Assembly: GCF_965208925.1 (NCBI RefSeq)
Contig: NZ_OZ242364.1
Coordinates: forward strand, 2,294,001 to 2,358,000
Length of the DNA stretch: 64,000 bases
Direction of reading: 5' to 3'
DNA from: Poriferisodalis sp965208925
GTDB taxonomy: Bacteria; Actinomycetota; Acidimicrobiia; Acidimicrobiales; Poriferisodalaceae
A model generated the notes under the pieces. That model searched no databases, had not been told where the DNA came from, and saw only the letters and a program-made list of their open reading frames with translations. Of the stretch, positions 15,915 to 24,497 are shown in pieces (within the stretch, counting starts at the first letter, position 1; each line of letters opens with the position of its first letter). The position numbers and the translations under genes are program-made.

Positions 15915-16475
15915 ATGTTCGTATTGGGGATCGACCCGGGATTGTCGCGCTGCGGGTACGGCGTGGTGGAGCAGATTGCGGGCTCGGGGGCACAGCGCGC
16001 CCGCACTGAAGCGGTCGCCTTGGGCGTCATCCGCACCGATCCCGACGAGCCGCACGCAGCGCGTCTGGCCACGCAGATGGGCGAGCTGCAGGCACTCGTC
16101 GCCGAGTTCCGGCCCTCGGTGGTGGCCGTGGAGCGAGTCTTCTTCCAGGTCAATGCGCGCACAGCAATCGGCGTCGCCCAAGTGGCCGGCCTTGCCATGG
16201 CGGTGGCGGCCGCTGCCGGGCTGGAGGTGGCGGAATACACGCCGACCCAGGTCAAGCAAGCCGTTGCCGGCTGGGGCGGGGCCGACAAAGACCAGATGAA
16301 GCGCATGGTCGCTGAGCTGCTCGCGCTGGAGGAGCCGCCCGAGCCCGCCGACGCCGCCGATGCGGCTGCGGTCGCGCTGTGCCACTTGTCCCAGGCGCCT
16401 TGGGGCCGTGCAGGGCCGCATGCGCGGGCGCGCGTGCTGCTTCCTGCTGCTGGCGCAGCGACGTCCCCGCCGTGA
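15915..16475 (+). CDS. ruvC: Holliday junction resolvase RuvC
   Basis: Endonuclease that cuts four-way junctions, acting with RuvAB. 186 aa with RNase H-fold acidic residues visible: D7 (GIDPGLSRCGYG), E73 (VAVERVFFQ) and the D146/D149 pair (PADAADAAAVALCH). Normal family length. ATG 15915 is selected because it puts D7 at the family position. The stop overlaps the ruvA start (GTGA). Confidence 0.95.
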   Translation: MFVLGIDPGLSRCGYGVVEQIAGSGAQRARTEAVALGVIRTDPDEPHAARLATQMGELQALVAEFRPSVVAVERVFFQVNARTAIGVAQVAGLAMAVAAAAGLEVAEYTPTQVKQAVAGWGGADKDQMKRMVAELLALEEPPEPADAADAAAVALCHLSQAPWGRAGPHARARVLLPAAGAATSPP

Positions 16476-17089
16476 TCGGCTCGGTGCGCGGGCGCCTGCT
16501 CGACAAGGATCCCGGCGGCGAGCTGCTGGTCGAGGCCGGCGGTGTGGGGTACCGCGTCATCGTGGCGCCGTCCACGCTGGCCGGTGCCGGGCCGGTAGGC
16601 GACGAGTGCTTCGTGTATGTCCACCATCAGGTGCGCGAGGACACCTCCGATCTCTACGGCTTTGCCGAGCTCGACGAGCGGCGCTGCTTCGAGGCCCTGC
16701 TCAGCGCACACGGCGTGGGACCTGCGCTGGCGCTCGCGGTGCTCTCACACCTGCCGCCCGACGAGCTGCGGCGGGCCGTGGCTGCCGATGACGCAGCGGC
16801 GCTGGAGCTGGTGCCCGGCATCGGCGCCAAAACGTCCAAGCGGATGGTCCTCGACCTCAAGTCGCGGCTCGGCGCGCCCGAGACTGCCGGCGCCGGTGTT
16901 GCGGCAGCGACCGGCGACGGCACAGGATCTGCGGTTGCGGAAGTGCGGGCCGCACTGAGCCAGATGGGCTTCAGCCCGTCGGAGGTGCGCGAGGCCATGG
17001 CAGCCGTCGGCGTGGAGGCGGCGCGCGATGGTGATGCCGACACCGGTGCCCTGCTGCGCGTGGCACTGCAGGAGCTCGGCCCGCGATGA
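16472..17089 (+). CDS. ruvA: Holliday junction branch migration protein RuvA
   Basis: 205-residue junction-binding tetramer subunit. The N-terminal OB domain starts MIGSVRGRLLDKD. Helix-hairpin-helix text follows (GVGPALALAVLSHLPPDELRRAV and LVPGIGAKTSKRMVLDLKSRL). A Gly/Ala linker and the C-terminal RuvB-binding three-helix domain (ALSQMGFSPSEVREAM) come last. GTG start inside the ruvC stop; its own stop overlaps the ruvB ATG. Confidence 0.94.
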   Translation: MIGSVRGRLLDKDPGGELLVEAGGVGYRVIVAPSTLAGAGPVGDECFVYVHHQVREDTSDLYGFAELDERRCFEALLSAHGVGPALALAVLSHLPPDELRRAVAADDAAALELVPGIGAKTSKRMVLDLKSRLGAPETAGAGVAAATGDGTGSAVAEVRAALSQMGFSPSEVREAMAAVGVEAARDGDADTGALLRVALQELGPR

Positions 17090-18288
17090 GCGCGGCACAA
17101 GCCCGCAGCGAGGGGTACCGGCGCGACGAGCCGGCGGCGTCAGGACCAGGCCGCAGCGAGGTCACCGACCCGGCTCGCTCGGCAGCAGACGACGGCGATG
17201 CCGAGGCCTCGCTGCGTCCGCGGTCGCTGGAGGACTTCGTCGGTCAGCCCGAGGTTCGGGAACACGTGGCCATCACGCTGCGAGCCGCGCTGGCCCGAGG
17301 CCAGTCGCCTGATCACCTGCTGTTCGCCGGCCCGCCGGGTCTGGGCAAGACGACGCTGGCGGGGATCATCGCCACCGAACTGGGTGCCGCGCTGCATCTC
17401 ACCTCGGGGCCGGCGGTGGAACGTGCTGGCGACCTCGCAGCAATCCTCACCAACCTGGCCGACGGCGATGTGCTGTTCATCGACGAGATCCACCGCTTGC
17501 CCAAGGTGGTGGAAGAAGTGCTGTACCCGGCCATGGAGGACTTCGCGATCGACATCGTGCTGGGCAAGGGACCGGCGGCGCGTTCGATCCGATTCGAGCT
17601 GCCGCGGTTCACCTTGGTGGGTGCAACCACTCGCACCGGGCTGATCTCGGGACCCCTGCGGGATCGATTCGGGCTGGTCGAGCGCCTCGACTACTACTCC
17701 ACCGGCGATCTGACTGCCATCGTGACTCGCGCGGCGGCAATCCTCGGCGTGCAGATCGATGCTGACGGTGCAGCGGAGATCGCCTCGCGCAGCCGGGGCA
17801 CGCCGCGCATCGCCAACCGGCTGCTGCGTCGCGTCCGCGATTTCGCCGAAGTGCGCGCCGGCGGTGGCGTCGACGTAGCCGTGGCCCGTGACGGGCTCGC
17901 CGCATTCGGCGTCGACGAACTCGGCCTCGACAAGGTTGACCGGGCCATCCTGGATGCGCTCGCGGTGACGCATGCGGGACGGCCGCTGGGGCTGTCCACG
18001 CTGGCGATCACCGTGGGCGAGCAGACCGAGACGGTGGAGGACGTGTACGAGCCCTTCCTGATCCAGCGCGGGCTGCTGCAGCGCACGCCGCGGGGCCGCA
18101 TCGCCACCGCCGCGGCGTACGCGCACCTCGGCGTCGACGCGCCGCCGTCGGAAGACGTCGGCAGTGATGCCGACGCCAACGCCACCCTGTTCGATGCATC
18201 GGACCCCGCTGGCGCGCCCCAGGGCGCGCCAAGGCCGATGGATGCGCCGGCCGATGCCCCGGTGCAGGTCGACGATGCGCCTTGGTGA
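17086..18288 (+). CDS. ruvB: Holliday junction branch migration ATPase RuvB
   Basis: AAA+ motor of 400 aa: Walker A GPPGLGKT (82-89), Walker B with DEIHR (133-137), sensor region (TLVGATTRTGLISGPLRDRFG) and the winged-helix C-terminal domain (DKVDRAILDAL, then EPFLIQRGLLQRTPRGR). Both termini are longer than in E. coli: about 40 extra N-terminal and about 45 C-terminal residues of Ala/Asp/Pro-rich, presumably disordered sequence. ATGA overlap with ruvA. Confidence 0.95.
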   Translation: MSAAQARSEGYRRDEPAASGPGRSEVTDPARSAADDGDAEASLRPRSLEDFVGQPEVREHVAITLRAALARGQSPDHLLFAGPPGLGKTTLAGIIATELGAALHLTSGPAVERAGDLAAILTNLADGDVLFIDEIHRLPKVVEEVLYPAMEDFAIDIVLGKGPAARSIRFELPRFTLVGATTRTGLISGPLRDRFGLVERLDYYSTGDLTAIVTRAAAILGVQIDADGAAEIASRSRGTPRIANRLLRRVRDFAEVRAGGGVDVAVARDGLAAFGVDELGLDKVDRAILDALAVTHAGRPLGLSTLAITVGEQTETVEDVYEPFLIQRGLLQRTPRGRIATAAAYAHLGVDAPPSEDVGSDADANATLFDASDPAGAPQGAPRPMDAPADAPVQVDDAPW

Positions 18289-18303
18289 GATCATCCGCGG
18301 CCA

Positions 18304-18309
18304 TAGCCT
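18304..18309 (+). promoter_or_regulatory. Putative -10 (TAGCCT) for queA
   Basis: TAGCCT lies 9 bases before the queA ATG in the 30-base gap after ruvB, with no ribosome site; same pattern and hexamer as before hisS. Confidence 0.4.
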
Positions 18310-18318
18310 CAGCGTGCG

Positions 18319-19557
18319 ATGAACGAGCCGCGGCTGCGGATGGACGAGTTCGACTATGAACTGCCGCCATCGTCGATAGCGCACGTTCCGGTCGAGCCGC
18401 GCGACTCGGCCCGGATGCTCGCCGACCGGGGACCCGGCAAGGCGCCGGATCACCGGAGCATCGGCGACCTGCCCTCGATGCTCGGGTCCGGGGATCTGCT
18501 GGTCGTCAATGAGACGCGGGTGATGCCCGCTCGGCTGCCGCTGCGCAAGCGCACCGGCGGGGCGGCCGAGGTGCTGCTGCTCGCCCCGCTCGCAGCGGCG
18601 CCTGACTCGACCTCCCAGAGCGCCGACCTCGACGCCGACCGGCGCTGGGCGGCGCTGGTGCGACCTTCCCGACGGATTGCGGACGGAACGGTGCTGGTCT
18701 CCGAGCGGGACCCGAGCGTGCGAGTGGTGGTGGGCGAGCGTCTCGACCGCCAGCGACGGGCCGTGCGTGTGCTCGTCGGCGAGGCGCCGCTTGCCGATGT
18801 GTCGCAAGCCCGGCTGCTTGAACGGGCGGGGGAGGCGCCGCTGCCGCCCTACATCGACCCGAATGTCGCGCGAGCTGCCATCGCCCAGCGCCTCGGCGTC
18901 GAAGTTGCCGACAGCGATGCAGCTCGAACGGCGCTGGCGGATCGTTACCAGACCGTCTATGCCCGCTCGGATGGCTCAGCGGCGGCGCCCACGGCGGGAC
19001 TTCACCTGACCGAACGCGTGCTGGAATCGCTGCGCTCGAACGGTGTCGGCATTGCGACCGTGGATCTGACCGTCGGCCTGGCGACATTCGCGCCGGTGAC
19101 CGCCGAGCATGCCGACGAGCACGAAATGCATACCGAGCACTATCGGGTGTCCGCGCAGACGCTCGCCGCCTGCGCTGCGGCCGAGTGCGTCGTCGCGGTG
19201 GGCACCACCACCGTGCGCGCACTCGAGGCTGCAGCCCGCCAGCGACAAAGCCACGGGCGCGCCCCGGGCACGGCCGCCGTCCCGGCGGCGCAGGCAGGCA
19301 CGGCCGACGTCCCGGAGGCGCAGGCAGGCACGGCCGACGTGTGCGGGGCGACAGACCTGTTCTTGCGGCGAGGCGCCGAATTCTTGGCTGTAGACGCGCT
19401 GCTCACCAACTTCCACCTGCCCCGGTCGTCCCTGCTGCTGCTGATCGACGCGTTCATCGGGCCGCGCTGGCGCGGCCTGTACGAGACAGCGCTCGCGGAG
19501 GGCTACCGCTTCCTGTCCTTCGGCGATGCGATGCTGCTCCGGCGGACGCCCCGGTGA
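18319..19557 (+). CDS. queA: S-adenosylmethionine:tRNA ribosyltransferase-isomerase QueA
   Basis: Transfers and isomerises the ribose of SAM onto preQ1-modified tRNA to make epoxyqueuosine. 412 aa, against a usual length near 340-360. Family text is clear: FDYELPPSSIAHVPVEPRDSAR, LLVVNETRVMPARL, LPPYI, YQTVYAR..GSAAAPTAGLHLT, then DEHEMHTEHYRVS. Extra length comes from internal linkers, including a 30-bp tandem repeat coding PAAQAGTADV-type units at about residues 316-341, between VAVGTTTVRALEAAA and TDLFLRRG, probably a surface loop. The stop overlaps the tgt start. Confidence 0.93.
   Translation: MNEPRLRMDEFDYELPPSSIAHVPVEPRDSARMLADRGPGKAPDHRSIGDLPSMLGSGDLLVVNETRVMPARLPLRKRTGGAAEVLLLAPLAAAPDSTSQSADLDADRRWAALVRPSRRIADGTVLVSERDPSVRVVVGERLDRQRRAVRVLVGEAPLADVSQARLLERAGEAPLPPYIDPNVARAAIAQRLGVEVADSDAARTALADRYQTVYARSDGSAAAPTAGLHLTERVLESLRSNGVGIATVDLTVGLATFAPVTAEHADEHEMHTEHYRVSAQTLAACAAAECVVAVGTTTVRALEAAARQRQSHGRAPGTAAVPAAQAGTADVPEAQAGTADVCGATDLFLRRGAEFLAVDALLTNFHLPRSSLLLLIDAFIGPRWRGLYETALAEGYRFLSFGDAMLLRRTPR
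19267..19340 (+). repeat. 30-bp tandem repeat (about 2.5 units) inside queA
   Basis: Two full copies (19267-19296, 19297-19326) and a partial third of a 30-base unit beginning GGCACGGCCG. The length is a multiple of three, so each unit adds 10 residues in frame. Confidence 0.9.
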
Positions 19558-20735
19558 CGGGCGTTCCGAGCAGCCCGCTGGCGTTCGAGCTGCTGGCGAC
19601 TGACGGATCAGCTCGCAGGGGACGGGTCACAACCGCCCGCGGGACGTTCCAGACGCCGGTGTTCATGCCCGTGGGAACCCGCGGCGCCGTGATCCATCTC
19701 GACGCCACCGACTATGAGCACCTCGGCCTCGAGGTCGTGCTGGCCAACACGTACCACCTGCTGGCGCGGCCCGGAATCGAGGTGGTGGAAGCGCTCGGCG
19801 GGCTGCACGGCTTCTCCGGCTGGGACGGCCATTTCCTCACGGACTCCGGCGGCTTCCAGATCATGTCCCTCGGCCGCCGTCCCGGCAACTCCCCTCAGGA
19901 TGCGAAGTCCAAGGTGGACGACGAAGGCGTGACCTTCCGCTCGACCTATGACGGCACCCAGATGCGGTTGACACCTGAAGATGCGGTCGACGCCCAGCGC
20001 CGCCTGGGTTCGGACATCCAGATGGCGCTCGACATCTGCCCCGAACTGCCCGCACCTCCCGACGAGGTGCGCGAGGCGACCGAACGCACCCACCTGTGGG
20101 CGGCAAGAGCTGCAGCGTCGATGGAGGCTGCACGCCGGGGCGGGACCGCCGGAGGGCAGGCGTTGTTCGGCATCTGCCAGGGCGGCATCGATCCCGGCCT
20201 CCGACGCGCCAGCGCCGAGACGCTGGCGGCCATCGGTTTCGACGGGTACGGCATCGGCGGGCTGTCGGTGGGCGAGTCGCGCAGCGAGATGGGCCCGGCA
20301 CTGAACGCAGCAACCGACGTGCTGCCTGCCGACCGTCCGCGCTACCTGATGGGCGTGGGCGATCCGGCCCGCATGGTCGACGCCATCGCCGCCGGGGTGG
20401 ACATGTTCGACTGCGTGCTGCCCAGCCGGCTCGGCCGCCATGGCACCGCGCTCACTTCCCAGGGTCGAATCAACATTCGCAATGCCCGGTTCGCCCGCGA
20501 CGCCACGCCCCTCGACACCCGTGAAGACGGCGGGCACGGTCGCATCGGGCCGGGTGCCCGCTTCAGTCGCGGCTATCTCAGGCACCTGATGAGCGTGAAC
20601 GAGCCGACAGCCAGCCGCATCCTGACGCTGCACAACATCGCATTTCTCAACGACCTGGTGGCCGACGCACGCGCTGCCATCGAAGCAGGCCGATTCAGCG
20701 CATTCCGAGAGCAGGTCAACGAAGTCTGGGCCTGA
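19554..20735 (+). CDS. tgt: tRNA-guanine transglycosylase (queuine family) lacking zinc cysteines
   Basis: Exchanges guanine-34 for preQ1 in GUN-anticodon tRNAs. 393 aa with the substrate motif LTDSGGFQIMSL (D97) and the nucleophile region MFDCVLPSRLGRHG intact. Odd point: the usual C-terminal zinc site (CxCxxC before NYSRAYIRHL) reads TREDGGHGRIGPGARFSRGYLRHL (residues about 320-343) with no cysteine, while the later LTLHN His remains. Zinc is structural in characterised enzymes, so this one must fold without it or have changed role. It starts with GTG inside the queA stop. queC/D/E/F are not in the window. Confidence 0.88.
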   Translation: MTGVPSSPLAFELLATDGSARRGRVTTARGTFQTPVFMPVGTRGAVIHLDATDYEHLGLEVVLANTYHLLARPGIEVVEALGGLHGFSGWDGHFLTDSGGFQIMSLGRRPGNSPQDAKSKVDDEGVTFRSTYDGTQMRLTPEDAVDAQRRLGSDIQMALDICPELPAPPDEVREATERTHLWAARAAASMEAARRGGTAGGQALFGICQGGIDPGLRRASAETLAAIGFDGYGIGGLSVGESRSEMGPALNAATDVLPADRPRYLMGVGDPARMVDAIAAGVDMFDCVLPSRLGRHGTALTSQGRINIRNARFARDATPLDTREDGGHGRIGPGARFSRGYLRHLMSVNEPTASRILTLHNIAFLNDLVADARAAIEAGRFSAFREQVNEVWA

Positions 20736-20760
20736 GCCGCTGCCAGCGGGGGAAGCCCGG

Positions 20761-20766
20761 TACGCT
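20761..20766 (+). promoter_or_regulatory. Putative -10 (TACGCT) for yajC-secDF
   Basis: TACGCT lies in the gap after tgt, about 35 bases before yajC, followed by a clear ribosome site (GAGGAGC at about 20789-20795). This is therefore a leadered start. Confidence 0.35.
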
Positions 20767-20801
20767 GCGCCGCCGAATGACGCCACGCTGAGGAGCACGT
20801 C

Positions 20802-21116
20802 ATGGGTTCGATCATCATCCTCGTCGCACTGTTCGCCATCATGTATTTCCTGATGATCCGGCCGCAGCGCAAGCGGGCCGCCGAGCGGGCAGCGATGCTG
20901 CGCGCCGCCGACATCGGCGACGAGATCGCCACGGTCGGCGGGGTCATCGGCAAGATCGTCGCAGTCGAGGAGCCCGGCGAGGTTGTCTGCATCGAGGTGG
21001 ACAGCGACGTGGAGCTGCGGGTGCAACGCCGCGCCATCGGCGAGATCATCACGTCTGCCGGCAGCGGAGGCGCAGACGATCCGCCCGCATCGGACGGCGT
21101 CGACGAATCGGAATGA
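20802..21116 (+). CDS. yajC: Preprotein translocase accessory subunit YajC
   Basis: 104-residue single-TM protein (MGSIIILVALFAIMYFLMIRPQRKRAAER) with the family's RPQ-K motif and a small C-terminal domain (GDEIATVGGVIGKIV). Joins SecDF at the Sec translocon. GAGGAGC ribosome site. First of yajC-secD-secF. Confidence 0.95.
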   Translation: MGSIIILVALFAIMYFLMIRPQRKRAAERAAMLRAADIGDEIATVGGVIGKIVAVEEPGEVVCIEVDSDVELRVQRRAIGEIITSAGSGGADDPPASDGVDESE

Positions 21117-21161
21117 CCCTGGCCGCAGCGCGTCGCGCAGGCATCGGCGCATTGGTCTGAC

Positions 21162-22643
21162 GTGCGCCGCTCGCAGATCGTCTCGCTCCTTCTCGCGATC
21201 CTGATCGGGTTCGGCTCGCTGGCTGGCGTGCTGGCGGCGGGCTGGGCACCGGTGCTGGGCGTGCAGCTGCAGGGCGGCGTGGAGGTGCTGCTGCGGCCCA
21301 CCGCCCCGGCCGACGATGAGCAGCTGGATCGTGCGATCGAGATCATCCGGTCGCGTGTCGATGCGCTCGGCGTCGCCGAGCCCGACATCACGCGTCAAGG
21401 CGAGCAGGTCGTGGTGCAGCTCCCTGGAGTCAAGGACAAGCAGCGCGCCGTCGACTTGGTGGGGCAAACAGCGGAGCTGCGGTTCCGGCCCGTGCTGCTG
21501 ACGTTCAACCCCTTCGACGAGGCCGAGTTCGGCTCCGCGCTGGATCTCGCCGATGCCTACAACGGCGCGATTGAACCAGAGGACGATGCTGCTGCCGAAG
21601 CCGAGGCAGTCGATCCCGCAGCGTTCCCGAACTTCACGCTGCCCGAGGACGACATTGCCGATCAGGCCGTGGTGCTGCCGGGCCGTGGTGAGCCGGTGGG
21701 ATACGTGCTCGGCCCGGCCGAACTCACCGGCGAGGCGGTCGCCGAGGCTGCAGCGACGTTCAACAACGAGTGGGTCGTCAACGTCGACCTCACCGACGAC
21801 GGCGCTGTCGGCTTCGATGCGATCGCAGCCCGCTACTTCGGGCAGCAGGTCGCGATCGTGCTCGACGGCGTCGTCGAGTCTGCCCCGGTCATCCGCGCGA
21901 CCGAGTTCGGGGGCACAGCGGTCATCTCGGGCACGTTCGACGAAGACGGGGCGCGCGACCTCGCCGTCGCACTGCGCTTCGGTGCGCTGCCCGTGGAGTT
22001 CGAGCAGGACGATGTGCGCACTGTGTCGGCGACCCTCGGCGAGGGAACGCTGCGTGCGGGCGTGATCGCCGGCATCGTCGGGCTGATCCTCGTGGGCCTG
22101 TACATGCTGGTCTATTACCGGCTGCTCGGCATCGTGGCGGTGGCCAGCCTGGCCATCAGCGGGTCGGTCCTGTGGTCGCTCATCAGCTGGCTCGGCGAGA
22201 GCCGGGGCCTGGCGCTGACGCTGGCCGGCACCACCGGCATCATCGTGTCGATCGGCGTCCAGGTCGACTCGAACATCGTCTATTACGAGCGGATCAAGGA
22301 AGAGGTGCGCCGCGGCCGGGCAGTGCGTTCGGCCGCCGACGCCAGCTTCAAGGGCGCCTTCATGACCATCGTGTGGGCCGATCTGGCATCGCTCATCGGC
22401 GCGGGCGTGCTGTACCAGCTCACGAGCGGCACTGTCCGCGGCTTCGCTCTGTATCTGGGGCTGGCAACACTGATCGACCTGGCAGTCTCGTACTTCTTCA
22501 TGCGGCCGCTGGTGGTGTTCATTGCCCGCCGGCTGGTGAACGAGGAACCCCGGCGTCTGGGCGTGCTGCGGGCAGCCGACGGCGATGTCGTCCCGGCGCC
22601 AGTGTCAGCGGGCGGCGCAGAACCGGCAGGAGGCACGTCGTGA
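21162..22643 (+). CDS. secD: Protein translocase subunit SecD
   Basis: RND-type proton-driven export factor that pulls substrates on the outer face. 493 aa: N-terminal TM, large P1 domain (GVQLQGGVEVLLRP; RVDALGVAEPDITRQGEQVVVQLPGVKD), then five C-terminal TM helices with the SecD signature region (GTTGIIVSIGVQVDSNIVYYERIKEE). An acidic insert of about 40 residues (IEPEDDAAAEAEAVDP region) interrupts P1. GTG start; overlaps secF (GTGA). Confidence 0.95.
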   Translation: MRRSQIVSLLLAILIGFGSLAGVLAAGWAPVLGVQLQGGVEVLLRPTAPADDEQLDRAIEIIRSRVDALGVAEPDITRQGEQVVVQLPGVKDKQRAVDLVGQTAELRFRPVLLTFNPFDEAEFGSALDLADAYNGAIEPEDDAAAEAEAVDPAAFPNFTLPEDDIADQAVVLPGRGEPVGYVLGPAELTGEAVAEAAATFNNEWVVNVDLTDDGAVGFDAIAARYFGQQVAIVLDGVVESAPVIRATEFGGTAVISGTFDEDGARDLAVALRFGALPVEFEQDDVRTVSATLGEGTLRAGVIAGIVGLILVGLYMLVYYRLLGIVAVASLAISGSVLWSLISWLGESRGLALTLAGTTGIIVSIGVQVDSNIVYYERIKEEVRRGRAVRSAADASFKGAFMTIVWADLASLIGAGVLYQLTSGTVRGFALYLGLATLIDLAVSYFFMRPLVVFIARRLVNEEPRRLGVLRAADGDVVPAPVSAGGAEPAGGTS

Positions 22644-23791
22644 TCGCAGCGTTGCGCACCTTCTATCGAGGCGAGAATGCCTGGGACATCCTGCGCCTGT
22701 CGCGCAAGGTGCTCATCGGCTCAGCCATTGCGGTGCTCGTCTGCGTGGTGGCGTTGCTGGTGCGAGGCCTGAATCTCGGCATCGAGTTCGAAGGCGGCTC
22801 GGTGTGGGAGATACCGGTGCCGGAAGAGTCTCAGGGCGCCGAACCGGGTGAGGTGGGGGCCGGGTCCGGCGACACGGCAGGCGACAGCCTGACAACTGAT
22901 GAAACAGTCGGCGGCGGCGTGACCACCGACGATGTGGCCTCTGCGGCCGCGGCGGCCGGCGTGCCCGATGCGCGCGTGCAGTTCGTGGTGGTGACCGGCG
23001 CGCCCGACATCTTCCGGGTGCGCGGCGTGCTGGCGCCCGATGCGGACAGCGCAGCGGTTGCCGGGGCGCTGGCCGATGCTGTCGGCGTCGATGTGGAGAG
23101 CCTGTCGTCACGGCAGGTCAGCCCGTCGTTCGGCGATGAGGTCGCCGGCAAGGCGCGCCGGGCGCTGGTGGTGTTCTTCGTACTGATCGCGCTCTACCTG
23201 TGGTTCCGTTTCGAGTGGAAGATGTCGGTGGGTGCGCTGATTGCGGTGGGGCACGACATCGTGCTGACCGTCGGTGCCTACGCGCTGTTCGGGTTCGAGG
23301 TGACGCCGGCGACGGTGGTGGCCTTCCTCACGATCATGGGCTATTCGCTGTACGACACGATCGTCGTGTTCGACCGCGTGAAGTCCAACGAGCGCTCATT
23401 GCCGGCGCGCAGCCACTTCACGTACCACGCGCTCGCGAACGTGTCGCTCAACCAGGTGCTGACGCGGTCGGTGAACACTTCGATTACGTCGGTGCTGCCG
23501 GTGCTGTCGCTGCTGGTGGTGGGCGCCGGGTTCCTGGGTGCAGGCACCCTGGCGGAGTTCGCGACCGCGCTGATGATCGGCCTGCTCGTGGGCTCATACA
23601 GCTCGATCTTCGTGGCTATGCCCACGGTGGCGTGGCTGAAGGGCTACGAGCCCGGCTGGGCCGCCGCGCAGGCAGCGGCCGACGCCGCCGGCCGTCACGA
23701 CTCGATGGAGGCTGCCACACAGGCGCTCGCCGCCGAGAGCTACACCCGCAGCGCCCCGCCCCGCCCCCGAAAGAAGGGCCGCCGCCGCTAG
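22640..23791 (+). CDS. secF: Protein translocase subunit SecF
   Basis: Partner of SecD, 383 aa. N-terminal TM, a short P4 domain with a Gly/Asp/Glu-rich insert (about residues 65-100), and the SecF signature TIMGYSLYDTIVVFDRVKSN with the catalytic-face Asp/Arg. The C-terminal tail is basic (RPRKKGRRR). Its 3' end is partly duplicated at 24498-24599, beyond a toxin-antitoxin pair. Confidence 0.95.
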   Translation: MIAALRTFYRGENAWDILRLSRKVLIGSAIAVLVCVVALLVRGLNLGIEFEGGSVWEIPVPEESQGAEPGEVGAGSGDTAGDSLTTDETVGGGVTTDDVASAAAAAGVPDARVQFVVVTGAPDIFRVRGVLAPDADSAAVAGALADAVGVDVESLSSRQVSPSFGDEVAGKARRALVVFFVLIALYLWFRFEWKMSVGALIAVGHDIVLTVGAYALFGFEVTPATVVAFLTIMGYSLYDTIVVFDRVKSNERSLPARSHFTYHALANVSLNQVLTRSVNTSITSVLPVLSLLVVGAGFLGAGTLAEFATALMIGLLVGSYSSIFVAMPTVAWLKGYEPGWAAAQAAADAAGRHDSMEAATQALAAESYTRSAPPRPRKKGRRR

Positions 23792-23844
23792 CGCCCTGCT
23801 GGCTCAACAGCGTGAGCGTGTGCACTTGTGCGTGGCGCGGGGCG

Positions 23845-24153
23845 TCAGCAGGCGAGTGCGTAGCCGATGGCGCCGCATATGTCGCGCATGGTGGACGCGT
23901 GGAGATGACCGGCACGATCAACGAGCGATGAGCGTCGAATCGTATGCAGTCCGTCGCAGTTGACGACGGACTCTTGGGGCAGATCGGCCTCGTCGGCACC
24001 GATGGCGACTTCGACTGCAAGTCCTCGGATGGCGGTGGTGATCTCTGCAACCGTGACCAGTCGGCGGACATCGATGACCCCGGGGCGCGTGAGCACGAGC
24101 ACGGGCCGTCGTTTGCCACCGACTTCGGCCCACCACACGTCGCCACGGTTCAC
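23845..24153 (-). CDS. MazF/PemK-family toxin (endoribonuclease)
   Basis: 102-residue protein with the MazF start NRGDVWWAEVGGKRRPVLVLTR, in which the R-P and following strand residues are typical, and a later VNCDGLHTIRRSSL matching the family's VxxDQIxTVDKxRL. Such toxins cut mRNA at short sequences. It overlaps its antitoxin by 4 bases (ATGA). It is the module nearest secF, 53 bases from the secF stop and convergent with it. Confidence 0.85.
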   Translation of the reverse strand: MNRGDVWWAEVGGKRRPVLVLTRPGVIDVRRLVTVAEITTAIRGLAVEVAIGADEADLPQESVVNCDGLHTIRRSSLVDRAGHLHASTMRDICGAIGYALAC

Positions 24154-24359
24154 GCTTCGCTCCAGGCTTCTGCGTCGTCCCAGAATTCGTCTGGTTGCTC
24201 CGGTTGGGCCATGTACGCAGCCCGATCGGCATCGGCCATCGCCCGTTCGACGGCCGCTTCGAGACCTCGTCGCGCTGCGGCGGACACGTTGATGCCGAGG
24301 CGACGCGCAGAGCGGGCCAATTCGGCATCGAGAGTGAAGGTTGCTCGGGTCGACGCCAT
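24150..24359 (-). CDS. Antitoxin partner of the MazF-like toxin
   Basis: 69-residue protein starting with a ribbon-like strand (MASTRATFTLDAELARSARRLG) and helices, then an acidic tail (EFWDDAEAWSEA) suited to wrapping a MazF dimer. This is a ribbon-helix-helix/CcdA-like antitoxin layout rather than MazE's AbrB fold. ATG 24359 is preferred: TAGCAT ends 6 bases upstream, inside an 8-bp inverted repeat likely to be its operator; GTG 24362 in frame is possible. Family name uncertain, but pairing with the toxin is clear. Confidence 0.78.
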   Translation of the reverse strand: MASTRATFTLDAELARSARRLGINVSAAARRGLEAAVERAMADADRAAYMAQPEQPDEFWDDAEAWSEA

Positions 24360-24365
24360 CACTTG

Positions 24366-24412
24366 ATGCTAGCAGATACTGCTATATAATATTGCTGGAA
24401 AATGCTGCTAGC
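24366..24412 (-). promoter_or_regulatory. Promoter/operator of the mazF-like module
   Basis: An 8-bp inverted repeat (GCTAGCAG 24368-24375, CTGCTAGC 24405-24412) brackets an AT-rich TATATAATATT core, and TAGCAT (24366-24371 on the minus strand) is 6 bases from the antitoxin ATG. Fits autoregulation by the toxin-antitoxin complex. Confidence 0.5.
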
Positions 24413-24497
24413 TCACGGCACCTGTGAGCGCTATGCCGCTCCCTAGCTTCGCCTCGATGTGGATGCGGCGGCGGTGAGTTTCCCCCGGGCACAGGGC

